A stretch of 64,000 nucleotides of DNA from CAVXHV01 sp963761445 (GTDB taxonomy: Bacteria; Planctomycetota; Planctomycetia; Isosphaerales; Isosphaeraceae), in NCBI GenBank assembly GCA_963761445.1, contig CAVXHV010000005.1, positions 2,976,001-3,040,000 on the forward strand, written 5' to 3'. The number at the start of each line of letters is the position of its first letter. Position 1 is the first letter of the stretch. The notes under the pieces were generated by a model that was not told the origin of the DNA, searched no databases, and saw only the letters and a list, made by a program, of their open reading frames with translations. The position numbers and the translations under genes are program-made. Of the stretch, positions 1-8,966 are shown one piece after another.

Positions 1-1406
1 ACATCGAAAACGCCATCTCCACCGCCATCACGACAATCCAGACCGCCGCAACCGCGGCTGGAAACCCGAACATCAAATTCGTCGTGATCACCACCCCCAA
101 CATCACGGTGGCTCCTCTCATCCAGGATGAAGCAGGGAGCGCTTTGCCCGCGCTGAAGGTGCTGATCGGGGAGAAAATCGACGCACTCGACCTGAATCTC
201 GCGACCACATATCAGGGCAATCCGGACGTGGGCCTGATCAACTCGACGGCGATCATCAACCAGTTCATCGCGGACCCCGTCATCGATGGCGTGACCGTGA
301 ACATGGAAGGGTCCGGACAAGATTACACCGACGGCTTCATCGGTGATGGTTTCCACCCGGGAACGATCGTGCAGGGACTGTTCACCCAGGCCACCGTCAA
401 TGAGATCAATACCCTCGAAGGCGCGCAGGTCGTCACCCCGGTGACGGACGCCGACATCGTGAACTATGCCGAGTCTTCGCAGCCCACGATCTCGTTCACT
501 TCCTCGGCGACCACGACCATCGTCGGCCAGGCGATCTTGTTCAAAGCTGATGTCACCAAAGCAACGAACGGCCCGGCGATTCCGACCGGCACGGTGACGT
601 TCGAGCAGATCATCCCCGCGACCTCGGACGAGCCCGCGCAGCCGGGACTGATCCTCGGCAACGTTCCATTAAACGCTGCGGGGATCGCCACGCTGGCATT
701 CAGGGATCTTCCGCCAGGCACTTATTCCATCGCCGCGATTTACAACGGGGATCAAAACAACGATGCCCGTCTCTCTTCCACGATCAATCAGACGGTGACC
801 ACAACGCCCGCGACCACGCAGACCACGCTCTTTAGCTCGGCCAACCCGGTTTCACCCCAGGCTCCGGTCACATTCACGGCGATCGTGACCCCGCAGGGAC
901 CGGGATTGCCTGCCCCGAGCGGGATCGTGACATTTCTCGACCAGTCGACCAACCAGGTCCTGGGCACCGCACCCGTGGGCAGCCAAGGCGTGGCCACGCT
1001 GAGCGTGGCCTTCATGACGAACGGACCACACCCGATCGTGGCCACGTACGGCGGCACCCTCGAGCTGGCAACGAGCTCGTCGAGTCCGCTTGTTGAGCTG
1101 GTCGCGCCGAATCTGGCGACCACGAGCCTGGTGCTTGACCGGCGATTCGTGGCGCAGGGCACGGAGTGGGTTGGCCTCACGGTCATCGTCTCGCCGATGG
1201 ACCCGGCGGCCGGCGTCCCCACGGGCTGGGTCAAGCTGAGCCTCGGGACCTACCATGTGGTGAAGCTCCGGCTGAGATCGGGCTCCGCGCACATGAACGT
1301 TCGACTCGCAGCGGTGGCTCATCACACGGTCTCGTCTTACTACCCTGGCAACGGGTTCCTTTACGCCAGCGGCTCACCGTTCCTCAAGCTGAGCCCACCG
1401 CGGTAA
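1..1406 (+). CDS. SGNH/GDSL-type hydrolase, C-terminal part, with Ig-like domains (5' truncated)
   Basis: The frame is already open at base 3, so the gene begins before the window. The first ~125 residues look like the end of an SGNH/GDSL hydrolase: they finish with DGFHPGT, the Asp-x-x-His pattern of the catalytic Asp/His block, followed by a short helix. The nucleophile Ser would lie upstream of the window and cannot be checked. After this come about three bacterial Ig-like (Big_3/Big_5 type) repeats, recognised by recurrent 'TGTVTF', 'SGIVTFLD' and 'YNGD/TYGGT' signatures; the third is degenerate and ends in a basic tail. Such repeats are common on secreted planctomycete enzymes, so a cell-surface or exported hydrolase is likely. 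The substrate cannot be inferred. The stop is TAA at 1404-1406. Confidence 0.7.
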   Translation, partial: IENAISTAITTIQTAATAAGNPNIKFVVITTPNITVAPLIQDEAGSALPALKVLIGEKIDALDLNLATTYQGNPDVGLINSTAIINQFIADPVIDGVTVNMEGSGQDYTDGFIGDGFHPGTIVQGLFTQATVNEINTLEGAQVVTPVTDADIVNYAESSQPTISFTSSATTTIVGQAILFKADVTKATNGPAIPTGTVTFEQIIPATSDEPAQPGLILGNVPLNAAGIATLAFRDLPPGTYSIAAIYNGDQNNDARLSSTINQTVTTTPATTQTTLFSSANPVSPQAPVTFTAIVTPQGPGLPAPSGIVTFLDQSTNQVLGTAPVGSQGVATLSVAFMTNGPHPIVATYGGTLELATSSSSPLVELVAPNLATTSLVLDRRFVAQGTEWVGLTVIVSPMDPAAGVPTGWVKLSLGTYHVVKLRLRSGSAHMNVRLAAVAHHTVSSYYPGNGFLYASGSPFLKLSPPR

Positions 1407-1561
1407 GACGTGGAAACGTCAACTCATCTTGACCGTCTGCCGTTCTTTGCCCATAACATGCTCGCTTCCCCTCATCGCGATCGTTTCACTTCTGCGTATT
1501 CCGGGGAAATTGGGCTCATCAGGTCGATGGTCCACCGCGCCTCAAGGATGGGGGAAGGTGC

Positions 1562-2300
1562 ATGTTCGGCAGAAGGAAGAATAAGCCATCGTTTCTCAAG
1601 CGACTGTTTTACTACCTCGTGCTGCTGGCCAGCGGAAGCGGGATCGGCGGATGGGCCCTCAAGGACCATCCGGCGGTGCAGGCGCTCGTCACTCTCGTGA
1701 CTGGCGACCCGGGCAAGAACAATCCGGCCGATCGTCGAGAAAGCGCTGGTCGGTAACGTGGTCGACGTGCTCAAGAAGGGGCCGGACTTCACCCAGCCGG
1801 GCGTCTATCAGGTCACGATCAACAAGGTCGAGCTTGCCCCGGCGTTGTTCAAGCCCGGGCATACGGTGGATATCCAGGCCAAGGTGACCCGCCGCGACGC
1901 GAGCGGGCAGGATGCGGTGGTCTGGGACTCGCGGAATTACGGTGAGCGCCTGGCTGTCGTGGGCAAAGACTCGCTCACCGCGGGCTGGCCCAATCGCCCT
2001 TTTCACGTGGAATGGAGCCCCGGCCAGGTTGTGTTCCTCGAGATCTACGATCGCAAGAACCCATTCTTCGCCCCACCCAAGCGGTTCACGCTCTCTTCCA
2101 GTAACGGCGGGGCGGATTTCCCGCTCAAGACCGGCGACTTTCAGCTCGAAATCAATCAGAAGTCCGACTCGTCTCTCGATCCCCGGCTCACGCATATCGT
2201 GCTCAACAGCCAGCTCGTGGGTGATCTGAAGACGACGCCCGTGTCCCGGGCTCCGGCGCAGGTTGCCGACGATACCGATCGCCCCATCGTGATCAAGTAA
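1562..2300 (+). CDS. Membrane-anchored protein of unknown function (apparent frameshift near 1720)
   Basis: The ATG at 1562 follows a GGAAGG ribosome site. The first 64 codons give a basic N-terminus (MFGRRKNK) and one transmembrane helix (about residues 13-35), then the frame breaks. Reading resumes in another frame as 'PIVEKALVGNVVDVLKK' and continues for about 185 residues to TAA at 2300. The total length is not a multiple of three, so one base is missing or extra around 1715-1730. The soluble part is beta-rich ('GVYQVTINKVELAP', 'DIQAKVTRRDASG', 'VFLEIYDRKNPFF') and could be a C2-like sandwich, but I do not recognise a family. It lies 35 bp before the DUF3006 gene and probably belongs to the same operon as the MBL-fold hydrolase. 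Confidence 0.6.
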
Positions 2301-2335
2301 AGACCCTCGAAGGCTCAAGGACAGGAGGCCGCGGC

Positions 2336-2581
2336 GTGACGACCCGGCTCTCGCTCGACCGTTTCGAAGGCAAGGGTAAACAGATCGCCGTTCTCGTGGC
2401 CGACGACGGTACGACGATGAACGTCCCCAAGCCGTTCCTTCCCCCGGGCGCGGCACCCGGCGACGTGCTCACGCTGTCGCTGGATCTCGACCCAGGAGCC
2501 ACGGCCAAGCTCAAGAAAGAGACGCGAAGCGTGCAGGACGACCTGGCAACGCGCGACCCGGGTGGAGATATCAAGCTGTGA
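2336..2581 (+). CDS. DUF3006 family protein
   Basis: This 81-residue protein starts at GTG 2336, with AGGAGG at 2323-2328 seven bases upstream. It has the DUF3006 pattern: 'LDRFEGK' at the start, a central 'VPKPFLPPGAAPGD' loop and a Lys/Arg-rich C-terminal helix. DUF3006 proteins are often encoded beside ComEC/Rec2-like metallo-beta-lactamase-fold hydrolases, and that is the case here: the TGA overlaps the GTG start of the next gene (GTGA overlap), which suggests translational coupling. The molecular role of DUF3006 is not established. Confidence 0.75.
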   Translation: MTTRLSLDRFEGKGKQIAVLVADDGTTMNVPKPFLPPGAAPGDVLTLSLDLDPGATAKLKKETRSVQDDLATRDPGGDIKL

Positions 2582-3547
2582 CGATTCCAAAGCCCCTTCG
2601 CCTCGCTGCGTTCTGGCTGGCGGCCGCCCTGTTCCTGGTGCACGGGCAACCGGCCCAAGCCCAGCTCTTCAATCGCCCGTCCGGCAAACCGCTCACGATC
2701 GAGGTGCTCGACATCGGTCAGGGCGACTCGATCCTGATCCGCTCGCCCGAGGGCAAGACGGCCCTGATCGACGCCGGTCCCACCCGGCGCGGCGCGCTCA
2801 CAGCGCTCAAGCGCGCCGGGATCACGTCGCTCGACATGGTGGCGATCAGCCATCATCATAGCGATCACTACGGGGGCATGGACGAAGTGGTGAAAGCCAT
2901 GAAGCCTCGCTATTTCGTGGCGAGCCGCTCGGGCCATACGACGTCGCTTTACTTGAAGCTGCTCAAGACGGTGCAGGCAGAGGGGATGACGGTCGTGCAG
3001 CCGTCGACGAAGAGCCGCAAGATTGAGCTGGGCTCGGTGGAGCTCACGATCTTTCCGCAGCCGCCCGAAGACCGCAAGGAGGAGAACAACAACTCGATCG
3101 GTCTGCGGCTCGCATACGGGTCGTTTTCAATGCTCTTCACGGGCGACAGTGAAGAGACCGAACGCGCAGTGGTGGCTGCGCAATGATCCCAGCCTCGTGC
3201 GCAATTGCACGATTCTCAAGCTCGCGCATCACGGCAGCCGGAACGGGACTGACGCGCGCTGGCTACAGCTTGTACACCCGGAGCTCGCCGTGGCCAGCAT
3301 GGGACGGAACAACGAATTCGGGCATCCTCACTCCGAGACCGTCAGCCTGCTGAAGCGAAACGAGATCCCGTTTCTGCGCACTGATCAGCTTGGAACGATC
3401 ACGATCACGAGTGACGGGCGAGGCTGGCAGGTGACGCGTCCGAGCATCGCCCGGTCAGGCCGGCCGACGCAGGCCGACGTCGATCGCGTGGCCGCGGCGA
3501 ACGCGGGCGATTCGACCGAGCGGATGACGCGGACGCGGACGCGTTAG
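2578..3547 (+). CDS. Secreted ComEC/Rec2-like metallo-beta-lactamase-fold hydrolase (apparent frameshift near 3165)
   Basis: Translation starts at GTG 2578, overlapping the DUF3006 stop. The N-terminus is a signal peptide (hydrophobic 'LAAFWLAAALFLVHG', then AQA). The MBL fold follows: 'LDIGQGDSILI', the metal motif HHHSDH (about residue 95) and 'LLFTGDSEE'. At about 3150-3180 the frame breaks. The rest reads in another frame as 'LRNDPSLVRN', 'ILKLAHHGSRNGT' (the later His ligands), 'FGHPHSE' and a final strand 'TDQLGTITITSDG'. This is the full domain order of the C-terminal hydrolase domain of ComEC, but without the membrane channel, so it is a stand-alone exported phosphodiesterase-like enzyme. 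The frameshift may be an assembly error. Product identity is good; the substrate is unknown. Confidence 0.75.
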
Positions 3548-3643
3548 CGTTCGGGGCCAAGGCGACGAACGCGCAAGCAAATGGGGACTGGCTCCGGCCC
3601 TGGAAGCTGGTGCCTGTCCCCTTCTGCGCGCTCCGCTGCCCGG

Positions 3644-3820
3644 TCACCGCTTGCTGCCGGCAGGCTTCTGCGTTTGCTTCGCGTAGGACTGCGGCTTTTC
3701 GTCGAACTTGCGCTTGCATTCGTTACTGCAGAAATAGTAGGTGTTGCCCTGGAATTCGCTCTCGCCGGCGGCATCTTCGGGCTCAATGTCCATACCGCAC
3801 GCGGGGTCTTTCGCGCTCAT
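3644..3820 (-). CDS. Small YHS-domain protein
   Basis: Reading the minus strand from ATG at 3820 gives a 58-residue protein ending at TGA 3644. It begins MSAKDPACGMDIEPED and contains 'TYYFCSNECKRKF', matching the YHS domain (DPxCGM plus YxFCSxxCxxxF), a small metal-binding domain found in heavy-metal ATPases, oxygenases and free-standing proteins. The Cys residues at about 8, 31 and 35 are candidate ligands. It is convergent with the MBL-fold gene. It could handle metals, but nothing nearby shows which one. Confidence 0.8.
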   Translation of the reverse strand: MSAKDPACGMDIEPEDAAGESEFQGNTYYFCSNECKRKFDEKPQSYAKQTQKPAGSKR

Positions 3821-4103
3821 CGTATTTCTCCTGGGTGCAAAAACGAGGTGTCGTCAATCTGACATCCGACAGCAATTCAGAAGGAAGCAATCCACGTGCC
3901 GGACCACCTGCGTTCGGCTTCGTCCTCCTTTCGCACACTTGCCTGTCGCTGACCCCCCAAAAACATCGTCATCGTCGTCATCTCCTTGCAGCAAGCGAAC
4001 TTACGAATGACGATCTTTTCGACGCCCGCGAGCCACCCGAAGCAACTCTCGAGCTCATCGACACTTACGAATGACGATCCCTCCCGCGCCGCGGATCCCA
4101 CGT

Positions 4104-5281
4104 TCAAATGTAAGAGAGCCAGTCGTTGTTTCGCCGCGCTTTGAGCTGTGCGAACGAGCGGCAAGGGAAGTAGAGCAGAACGACCACCGCCGCGGTGACG
4201 AGGTAGACCAATCCTAAACTCCAAACGTAGCCTTGCGGCGGCGAGCCCGGCCGCATCGGGTGGTTGCCGAAAAGCCAGCCGGTCGCGCCAGGCGAACGCA
4301 CAAGCGAGATACCGAGAGCCATCGCATGAGCGAGTGGGATATGCAGCAGATAGAAGAACAACGGGACACGCCCGAATACGGTCAACCATCGTGCGATGCG
4401 GCCACTGGCTCGTTCCAGTAAGGGCAGAACAGCGATGGTCGGGCCGAGCGTCATGAGCAGAAATAGGAGTGATGCAGGATATTTCGTGGCCGTCAGGAAC
4501 ATGATCCAGAGCGGAACCAGCCCATTCGAGCTCGGACCACGACCCCGGTAAGCGTTCACCCACTGCGCGACGACGAAGGCCGCGATTGCGGCGCCGCCGA
4601 TCGAGTAGCATGCCCGCTCGCGCCTGTCCGGGTTCATTCGAAACACGGCGCCGAACGCGTAGCCGGCTGCCATGACGCCGATCCAGGGGATGATGGAGTA
4701 AAGCACCCAGAAATTTGGTTCGCGGCTCCGGCCGATCACGATGCCGCCGCCGAAATAGAGGATGCGCCACAACGGGCCGAAGTTCCCTCGCATAAGCGAT
4801 TCGTGAGACCCTTGGAACAAAAGCGCGATGAGGTTGTGGCCAGCGATCATGGCCAATCCCAAAACTGCATTTGCAATGGGGGGCAACCGCACGAGCACAG
4901 CCATCACGATCATGCACCAGCCAAGCATCCAGATGACGCCGGCAAGCATGTAGTTTGCGAAACCCACGTTGAATGTCCACGCCAGCCGCAGGTATGTGAG
5001 CTCGAGTAGCACGAGCCACGCGCCGCGAACAACAAGCCAGCGGCTGAGCGCGGCGCGGTCTTTCACGCGCTCGCCGTGCAGGAAGATCGAGACACCGGCG
5101 AGAAACACAAACGCCGGCGCCAGAAATTCGTGACCCATCTCGTCAAGAAGATGCCGGTCGCTGATCCGCCGGCGGGAATGCCGGAATAAACTCGCACGTG
5201 ATCGAGTGCCATGAGCACCATCACGGCACCGCGCACGATGTCGATCGATCGGATGCGGTCGTTCTGATTGATGGTTGTCAT
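4104..5281 (-). CDS. DUF1624/HGSNAT-like multi-pass membrane protein (apparent frameshift near 5125)
   Basis: The start MTTINQNDRIRSIDIVRG lies at 5281. The motif 'RSIDIVRGAVMVLMALDHVR' is the first helix of the DUF1624 family, related to heparan-alpha-glucosaminide acetyltransferase and YeiB-like proteins. After 'FLTRWVTNF' (about 5125) the frame breaks. It resumes as 'LAPAFVFLAGVSIFLHGER' and runs through about nine further hydrophobic helices to the C-terminal 'FFYLLHIPLAHA' and a basic tail. The combined length is off by one base, so an indel near 5110-5135 is required. The family is thought to move acyl groups across membranes or act on sugars; no substrate can be inferred here. Confidence 0.7.
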
Positions 5282-5338
5282 GCGGCGAGGTTACCATCAC
5301 GCGAGGGCGCCCCACAACGAGTTGCCGGCGAGCGCATG

Positions 5339-5788
5339 TCAATCGCGTGCGCCGGCCATCTGCAACACGCGGGTCCGGTAATCCTTGTTACGAAAGCGCA
5401 ATCGTACAAGTGCGCGAGAGAAGTCAACACACTTGACACGGACAGGAGCGGTCAGACGGTACGCTGCCAGGGCGCAAAAGAGTGGTACGATGCCACAGAC
5501 CAGAACGAACGAGATCCAGAACGTGAGCTCATCGCGCACGAGAGCGAGCAACAACAGGTACGCTAGCGCGACGACGATAGCAGAAGCGGCAACGCCCACG
5601 AGCCACATGCGAACCTTCCACTGGCGAGCACAAAGCGGGCAGAGTGGTACCATGATCACGGCGGCTCGGAATACGGTACGCCAGATCGATGACCGCGGTT
5701 CAGGAGCACCAAGGCATGTGCAGCAAACCGACGGAAGCTGGTTTCTGCCGATCTGGAAATCAACCCATTCGCCGGCCGCGTGCCGCAT
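5339..5788 (-). CDS. Zinc-ribbon-like membrane protein, unknown function
   Basis: This is a 149-residue protein. The N-terminal part has two Cys pairs ('CCTC' and 'CPLC') typical of a small zinc ribbon. Two adjacent hydrophobic helices follow ('MWLVGVAASAIVVALAY' and 'FWISFVLVCGIVPLFC'), then a short basic cytoplasmic tail. Its start overlaps the end of the upstream minus-strand gene by about 29 bp, so the two are almost certainly co-transcribed and perhaps partners. I do not recognise a named family. Confidence 0.55.
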   Translation of the reverse strand: MRHAAGEWVDFQIGRNQLPSVCCTCLGAPEPRSSIWRTVFRAAVIMVPLCPLCARQWKVRMWLVGVAASAIVVALAYLLLLALVRDELTFWISFVLVCGIVPLFCALAAYRLTAPVRVKCVDFSRALVRLRFRNKDYRTRVLQMAGARD

Positions 5789-6386
5789 GCGTCAACCGCG
5801 GCCCGGCATCGACGAGCTGCCCGGTTGATTGGTCCATGAAAAGGGGAGTGGCCCCTCCCGGCGGCAATGTCGGTGGCAGCGGGTAATCCCGATTTGGCTC
5901 GATGCGCTTCCTCAGCCATACGCGGCACAGAACGATGAGCGCCGCAAGGGCGAGGGAGACCGTCGGCCCGCCAATCAGCCAGTAAGGCACGGAACCCCGA
6001 TCCGTCGCCGGCCCCATCGAAAGGCACCAAGCAACGATCAGTGTAAGGATCGTTCCGAGTATGGCGGTCCATACCGCAAACATCGTCCAGCCCCGATAGC
6101 GACCTAGCCGGTATCGCGCGACTGAGTCTTCGTTGATCCAGGCACATTTTGGACAGGGCACGAGCTCGGTGTCTTGCGCCAGGCGTTTCGCCAGGTCGCG
6201 CCTGGCGGATTCCTCGGCTTCAGGGGCGGCGCGTTTGCTGCCGATGCCATAAGGTGCTTGCGCACTGCCCGCGCCGACGCGGGCCAGTTTGAAGAAATAC
6301 TCGCACCGGCATTTCTCACATTGCACCGCAATCAGCCGGGTGCCTGGGATGGTTGATTCATACTTACGTGCATAGTAGAGAATCAT
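5760..6386 (-). CDS. Zinc-ribbon membrane protein, unknown function
   Basis: The 208-residue protein starts at 6386 (MILYYARKYES). It contains two separated Cys pairs: CEKCRC near residue 23 and CPKC near residue 78. Together they could form a zinc ribbon split by a charged insert. Two transmembrane helices follow ('FAVWTAILGTILTLIVAWCL' and 'PTVSLALAALIVLCRVWL'), then a Pro-rich tail. It overlaps the next gene on the same strand, and both share the ribbon plus two-helix design, which points to a two-gene operon of related membrane proteins. No function can be assigned. Confidence 0.55.
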   Translation of the reverse strand: MILYYARKYESTIPGTRLIAVQCEKCRCEYFFKLARVGAGSAQAPYGIGSKRAAPEAEESARRDLAKRLAQDTELVPCPKCAWINEDSVARYRLGRYRGWTMFAVWTAILGTILTLIVAWCLSMGPATDRGSVPYWLIGGPTVSLALAALIVLCRVWLRKRIEPNRDYPLPPTLPPGGATPLFMDQSTGQLVDAGPRLTHAARGRRMG

Positions 6387-6688
6387 GGTGCGAACAAAGG
6401 GCCTGTTTTCAAAAAGGGTTTGCGACGCGGGCGTTCTCCGAGAAAAATCGCATGCATTGTATACGCCGTGAATTCAAACTCAATATCGGAGGCAACAGCC
6501 TGCGTAACGTTGACTTGTTTCGTAAGGGCCGGCGCCGTCGTATAGTAGTGCCTGGGTCGATCTGAGAGCCGAATCAGAAGATGTTCCGCGTTTTCGGGAA
6601 ATCCGATTGAGTGTGAGGCCGACGTATACGCGGCGCGGCAGGAGCCTCGCCCTCCCGGAATCACCACGAGTCATTCGGGACTTCGCTC
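6387..6688. other. Intergenic region between divergent genes
   Basis: About 300 bp separate the divergent starts at 6386 (minus) and 6689 (plus). Nothing convincing as a gene is present. It should hold promoters for both sides and contains one copy of a GC-rich dispersed repeat at 6631-6660. Confidence 0.5.
6631..6660 (-). repeat. Dispersed GC-rich planctomycete intergenic repeat
   Basis: On the minus strand the segment reads GGGAGGGCGAGGCTCCTGCC followed by GCGCCGCG. This motif, spuriously translated as 'GGRGSCRAA', is one I recall from many planctomycete intergenic regions. Only one copy was seen here, so the call rests on memory rather than on repetition within the window. Confidence 0.4.
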
Positions 6689-8228
6689 ATGAAAATCTGT
6701 TGTGTTCCTCGCGGTGTCCGATCGGGGTTTCCGATCGTGCTTGGGCTCTTCTCTTTGATCTTCTGCGTGGTGCCGGCGCGGGCCCAGAACGAGAAGCTCG
6801 GCGAATTTGAAGCGACTAGCGGCGTCGGGCGGCTCGAGACTGCCGGGAAGGTCGAATTCGATGCGCGGAAGGGGACTTACCGCGTGACCGGCAGCGGAGC
6901 GAACATGTGGAGCACGGTTGATGCATTCCAGCTTGTCTGGAAAAAAGTGTCGGGCGATGTGGAGCTTTCAGCCGCGATCGATTGGGAAGGAGAAGGCAAG
7001 AACGCCCACCGCAAGGCCGGGCCGATCGTGCGGCAGGACTTGCAAGCCGATTCGCCTTACGTCGACGCCGTCGTGCACGGCGACGGGCTGATCTCGCTCC
7101 AGTTTCGCCGCGACCGCGGTGGGCCGACGAGCGAGGTGCGCACCACGTTCAAGCCTCCGGCGGCGCTCAAGCTCGAGCGCAACGGAGACGTGTTCACGCT
7201 TTCGGTGGCGCCCGAAGGGAGCGCGCTTTCGCCCGGCTGGCTCGATCACCGTCAAGCTTCATGGCGAGGTGTACGCTGGCCTGGCCGTATGCTCTCACGA
7301 GGCTGATACCTCCGAGACGGCGCGCTTCAGCGAAGTGCAACTCAAGAGCGAGCCGGCCGGCAGCGGCGGCGGTGGCGCGCAAACCCGCATGCGCGAATCG
7401 ACGCTCGAAACCGTCGAGATCGAGAGTGGCGTGCGCAGTATCATCTACCGGGCCAAAGAGCATTTTGAAGCACCGAACTGGTCGCGTGACGGCAAGACGT
7501 TTTTCTTCAACCGAGGCGGGAAGATCTACACTCTTCCCGTCTCGGGCGGCACGCCCGCCCTTCTTGATACCGGTGCGGCCGACCGCTGCAACAACGATCA
7601 CGGGCTATCGCCCGACGGCCGATGGCTGGCGATCAGCCACACTGACCCGGAGCTGCGGCAATCGGTCATCTCGGTCTTGTCGAGCCAGGGCGGAACACCC
7701 AAGCGGGTCACGCCGCTGGGACCTTCTTACTGGCATGGCTGGTCGCCCGACGGGCAGACACTCGCTTATTGCGCCGAGCGCAACGGCGAGTTCGACATCT
7801 ACACGATCGCCGAGCCAGCCGGCGAAGAGAAACGGCTCACAACCGCCAAAGGTCTGGATGACGGACCGGACTTTACGCCCGACGGCAAGCAGATTTATTT
7901 CAACTCGGAGCGATCGGGCGTGATGAAGATCTGGCGAATGAATTCGGACGGCACGAACCAGGAACAGGTCACGTCGGGCGAAGAGTTCGCCGACTGGTTT
8001 CCGCATCCTTCACCGGACGGAAAATGGCTGGTTTTCTTGTCGTACGAGAAGGACGTGACCGGTCACCCGGCCGACAAGGACGTTCTGCTGCGGATCATGC
8101 CGCTTGCGGGCGGCAAAACGCAAGTGCTGGCGACCTTATTCGGCGGTCAGGGGACGATCAACGTTCCCTCGTGGTCGCCGGACAGCAAGAACGTGGCGTT
8201 TGTCAGTTATCGGATGGTCAAGCCGTGA
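6689..8228 (+). CDS. Secreted TolB/PD40-type beta-propeller protein (apparent frameshift near 7240)
   Basis: The ATG at 6689 begins a signal peptide (hydrophobic 'PIVLGLFSLIFCVV', cleavage near ARA-Q). Residues about 35-190 form a concanavalin-like/DUF1349-type sandwich ('FQLVWKKVSGDVELSAAI', 'HRKAGPIVRQDL'). Near 7230-7245 the frame breaks. The continuation 'GSITVKLHGEVYAGLAVCSH' is in another frame and runs into about six PD40/TolB propeller units, each with an 'SPDG(R/K/Q)' turn, e.g. 'HGLSPDGRWLAISH', 'HGWSPDGQTLAYC' and 'FTPDGKQIYFNSERSG'. It ends at 8228. The role is probably periplasmic or extracellular carbohydrate or ligand binding; no enzyme motif is visible. Confidence 0.7.
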
Positions 8229-8283
8229 GGCGCGGGCGGTGTAGGTGCGAAGTCGAGACCGTCAGAGCCGGCTGTCCCGCGCA

Positions 8284-8886
8284 TCAACGCGGGTCGTTCT
8301 TGAGGCTTCGCGCTTCCTCCGCGAGCATTTTCTGGATTCGGCTCTTGGCGACGAAGACGTGAGCCACGGGGATCCGGAGTTGCTTGGCGGCCGCCGCGCC
8401 CGATAGGCCGGAGATCGCCGTGAGCTCGAAGGCCTGCCAGGTCGCTGGCTTGACCCGATTCTTGACGCGATGCATCGCCAGCTCGAGCAGCTCGGCATCG
8501 AAGGCGCCCTCGATCTGGCGCTCCAGGTCCGATTGGGCCTCGGCCGAGTCTGCGATCGTGTCGACCGGTCCAGCCTTCCAGCCAGGATCCTTGCGGCGAG
8601 CCTCGATGAAGTCGCTCAGGGCGTGCTGGGTCACCGTCTTGAGCCACGAATGGAAGCTTCGCTCCGGGTCGTAACGGAACTTGCGAAGCGCCACGCACAG
8701 CTTGGCCAGAACCTCCTGAGTGACATCGTCGGCATCCGAGTCTTGCATTCCCCAGTACAAGCACCACGCACGAATCCGCGGTTGATAGCGTTCGACGAAC
8801 ACGCCCCAGGCCTGTGGGTCGCCGGGGTTTTCCTGGAGCCGCTCGAGCAAGGTCAATGACGTATCGGTTTTACGCTCTGCCCTCAT
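8284..8886 (-). CDS. ECF-type RNA polymerase sigma factor (planctomycete type)
   Basis: The protein has 200 residues if it starts at MRAERKTDTS (8886); an in-frame extension to 9054 exists but is Pro/Arg-rich and probably untranslated. Region 2 shows 'FVERYQPRIRAWC' and 'DADDVTQEVLAKL', the core-binding helix of ECF sigmas, followed by 'SFHSWLKTVTQHALSDF'. Region 4 has a helix-turn-helix ('GLSGAAAAKQLRIPVAHV'). It lies 80 bp after the giant FG-GAP gene and in the same direction as the zinc-finger/kinase gene, so a kinase-linked sigma regulation of this locus is plausible (inference). Confidence 0.85.
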   Translation of the reverse strand: MRAERKTDTSLTLLERLQENPGDPQAWGVFVERYQPRIRAWCLYWGMQDSDADDVTQEVLAKLCVALRKFRYDPERSFHSWLKTVTQHALSDFIEARRKDPGWKAGPVDTIADSAEAQSDLERQIEGAFDAELLELAMHRVKNRVKPATWQAFELTAISGLSGAAAAKQLRIPVAHVFVAKSRIQKMLAEEARSLKNDPR

Positions 8887-8966
8887 CGCAGCGCCCCCCC
8901 GTTGGAACGAATCGATGGGGCACTCTAGCAGAACGAATGAGGCTGGGAAAGGATCAAGGAGCGGTC

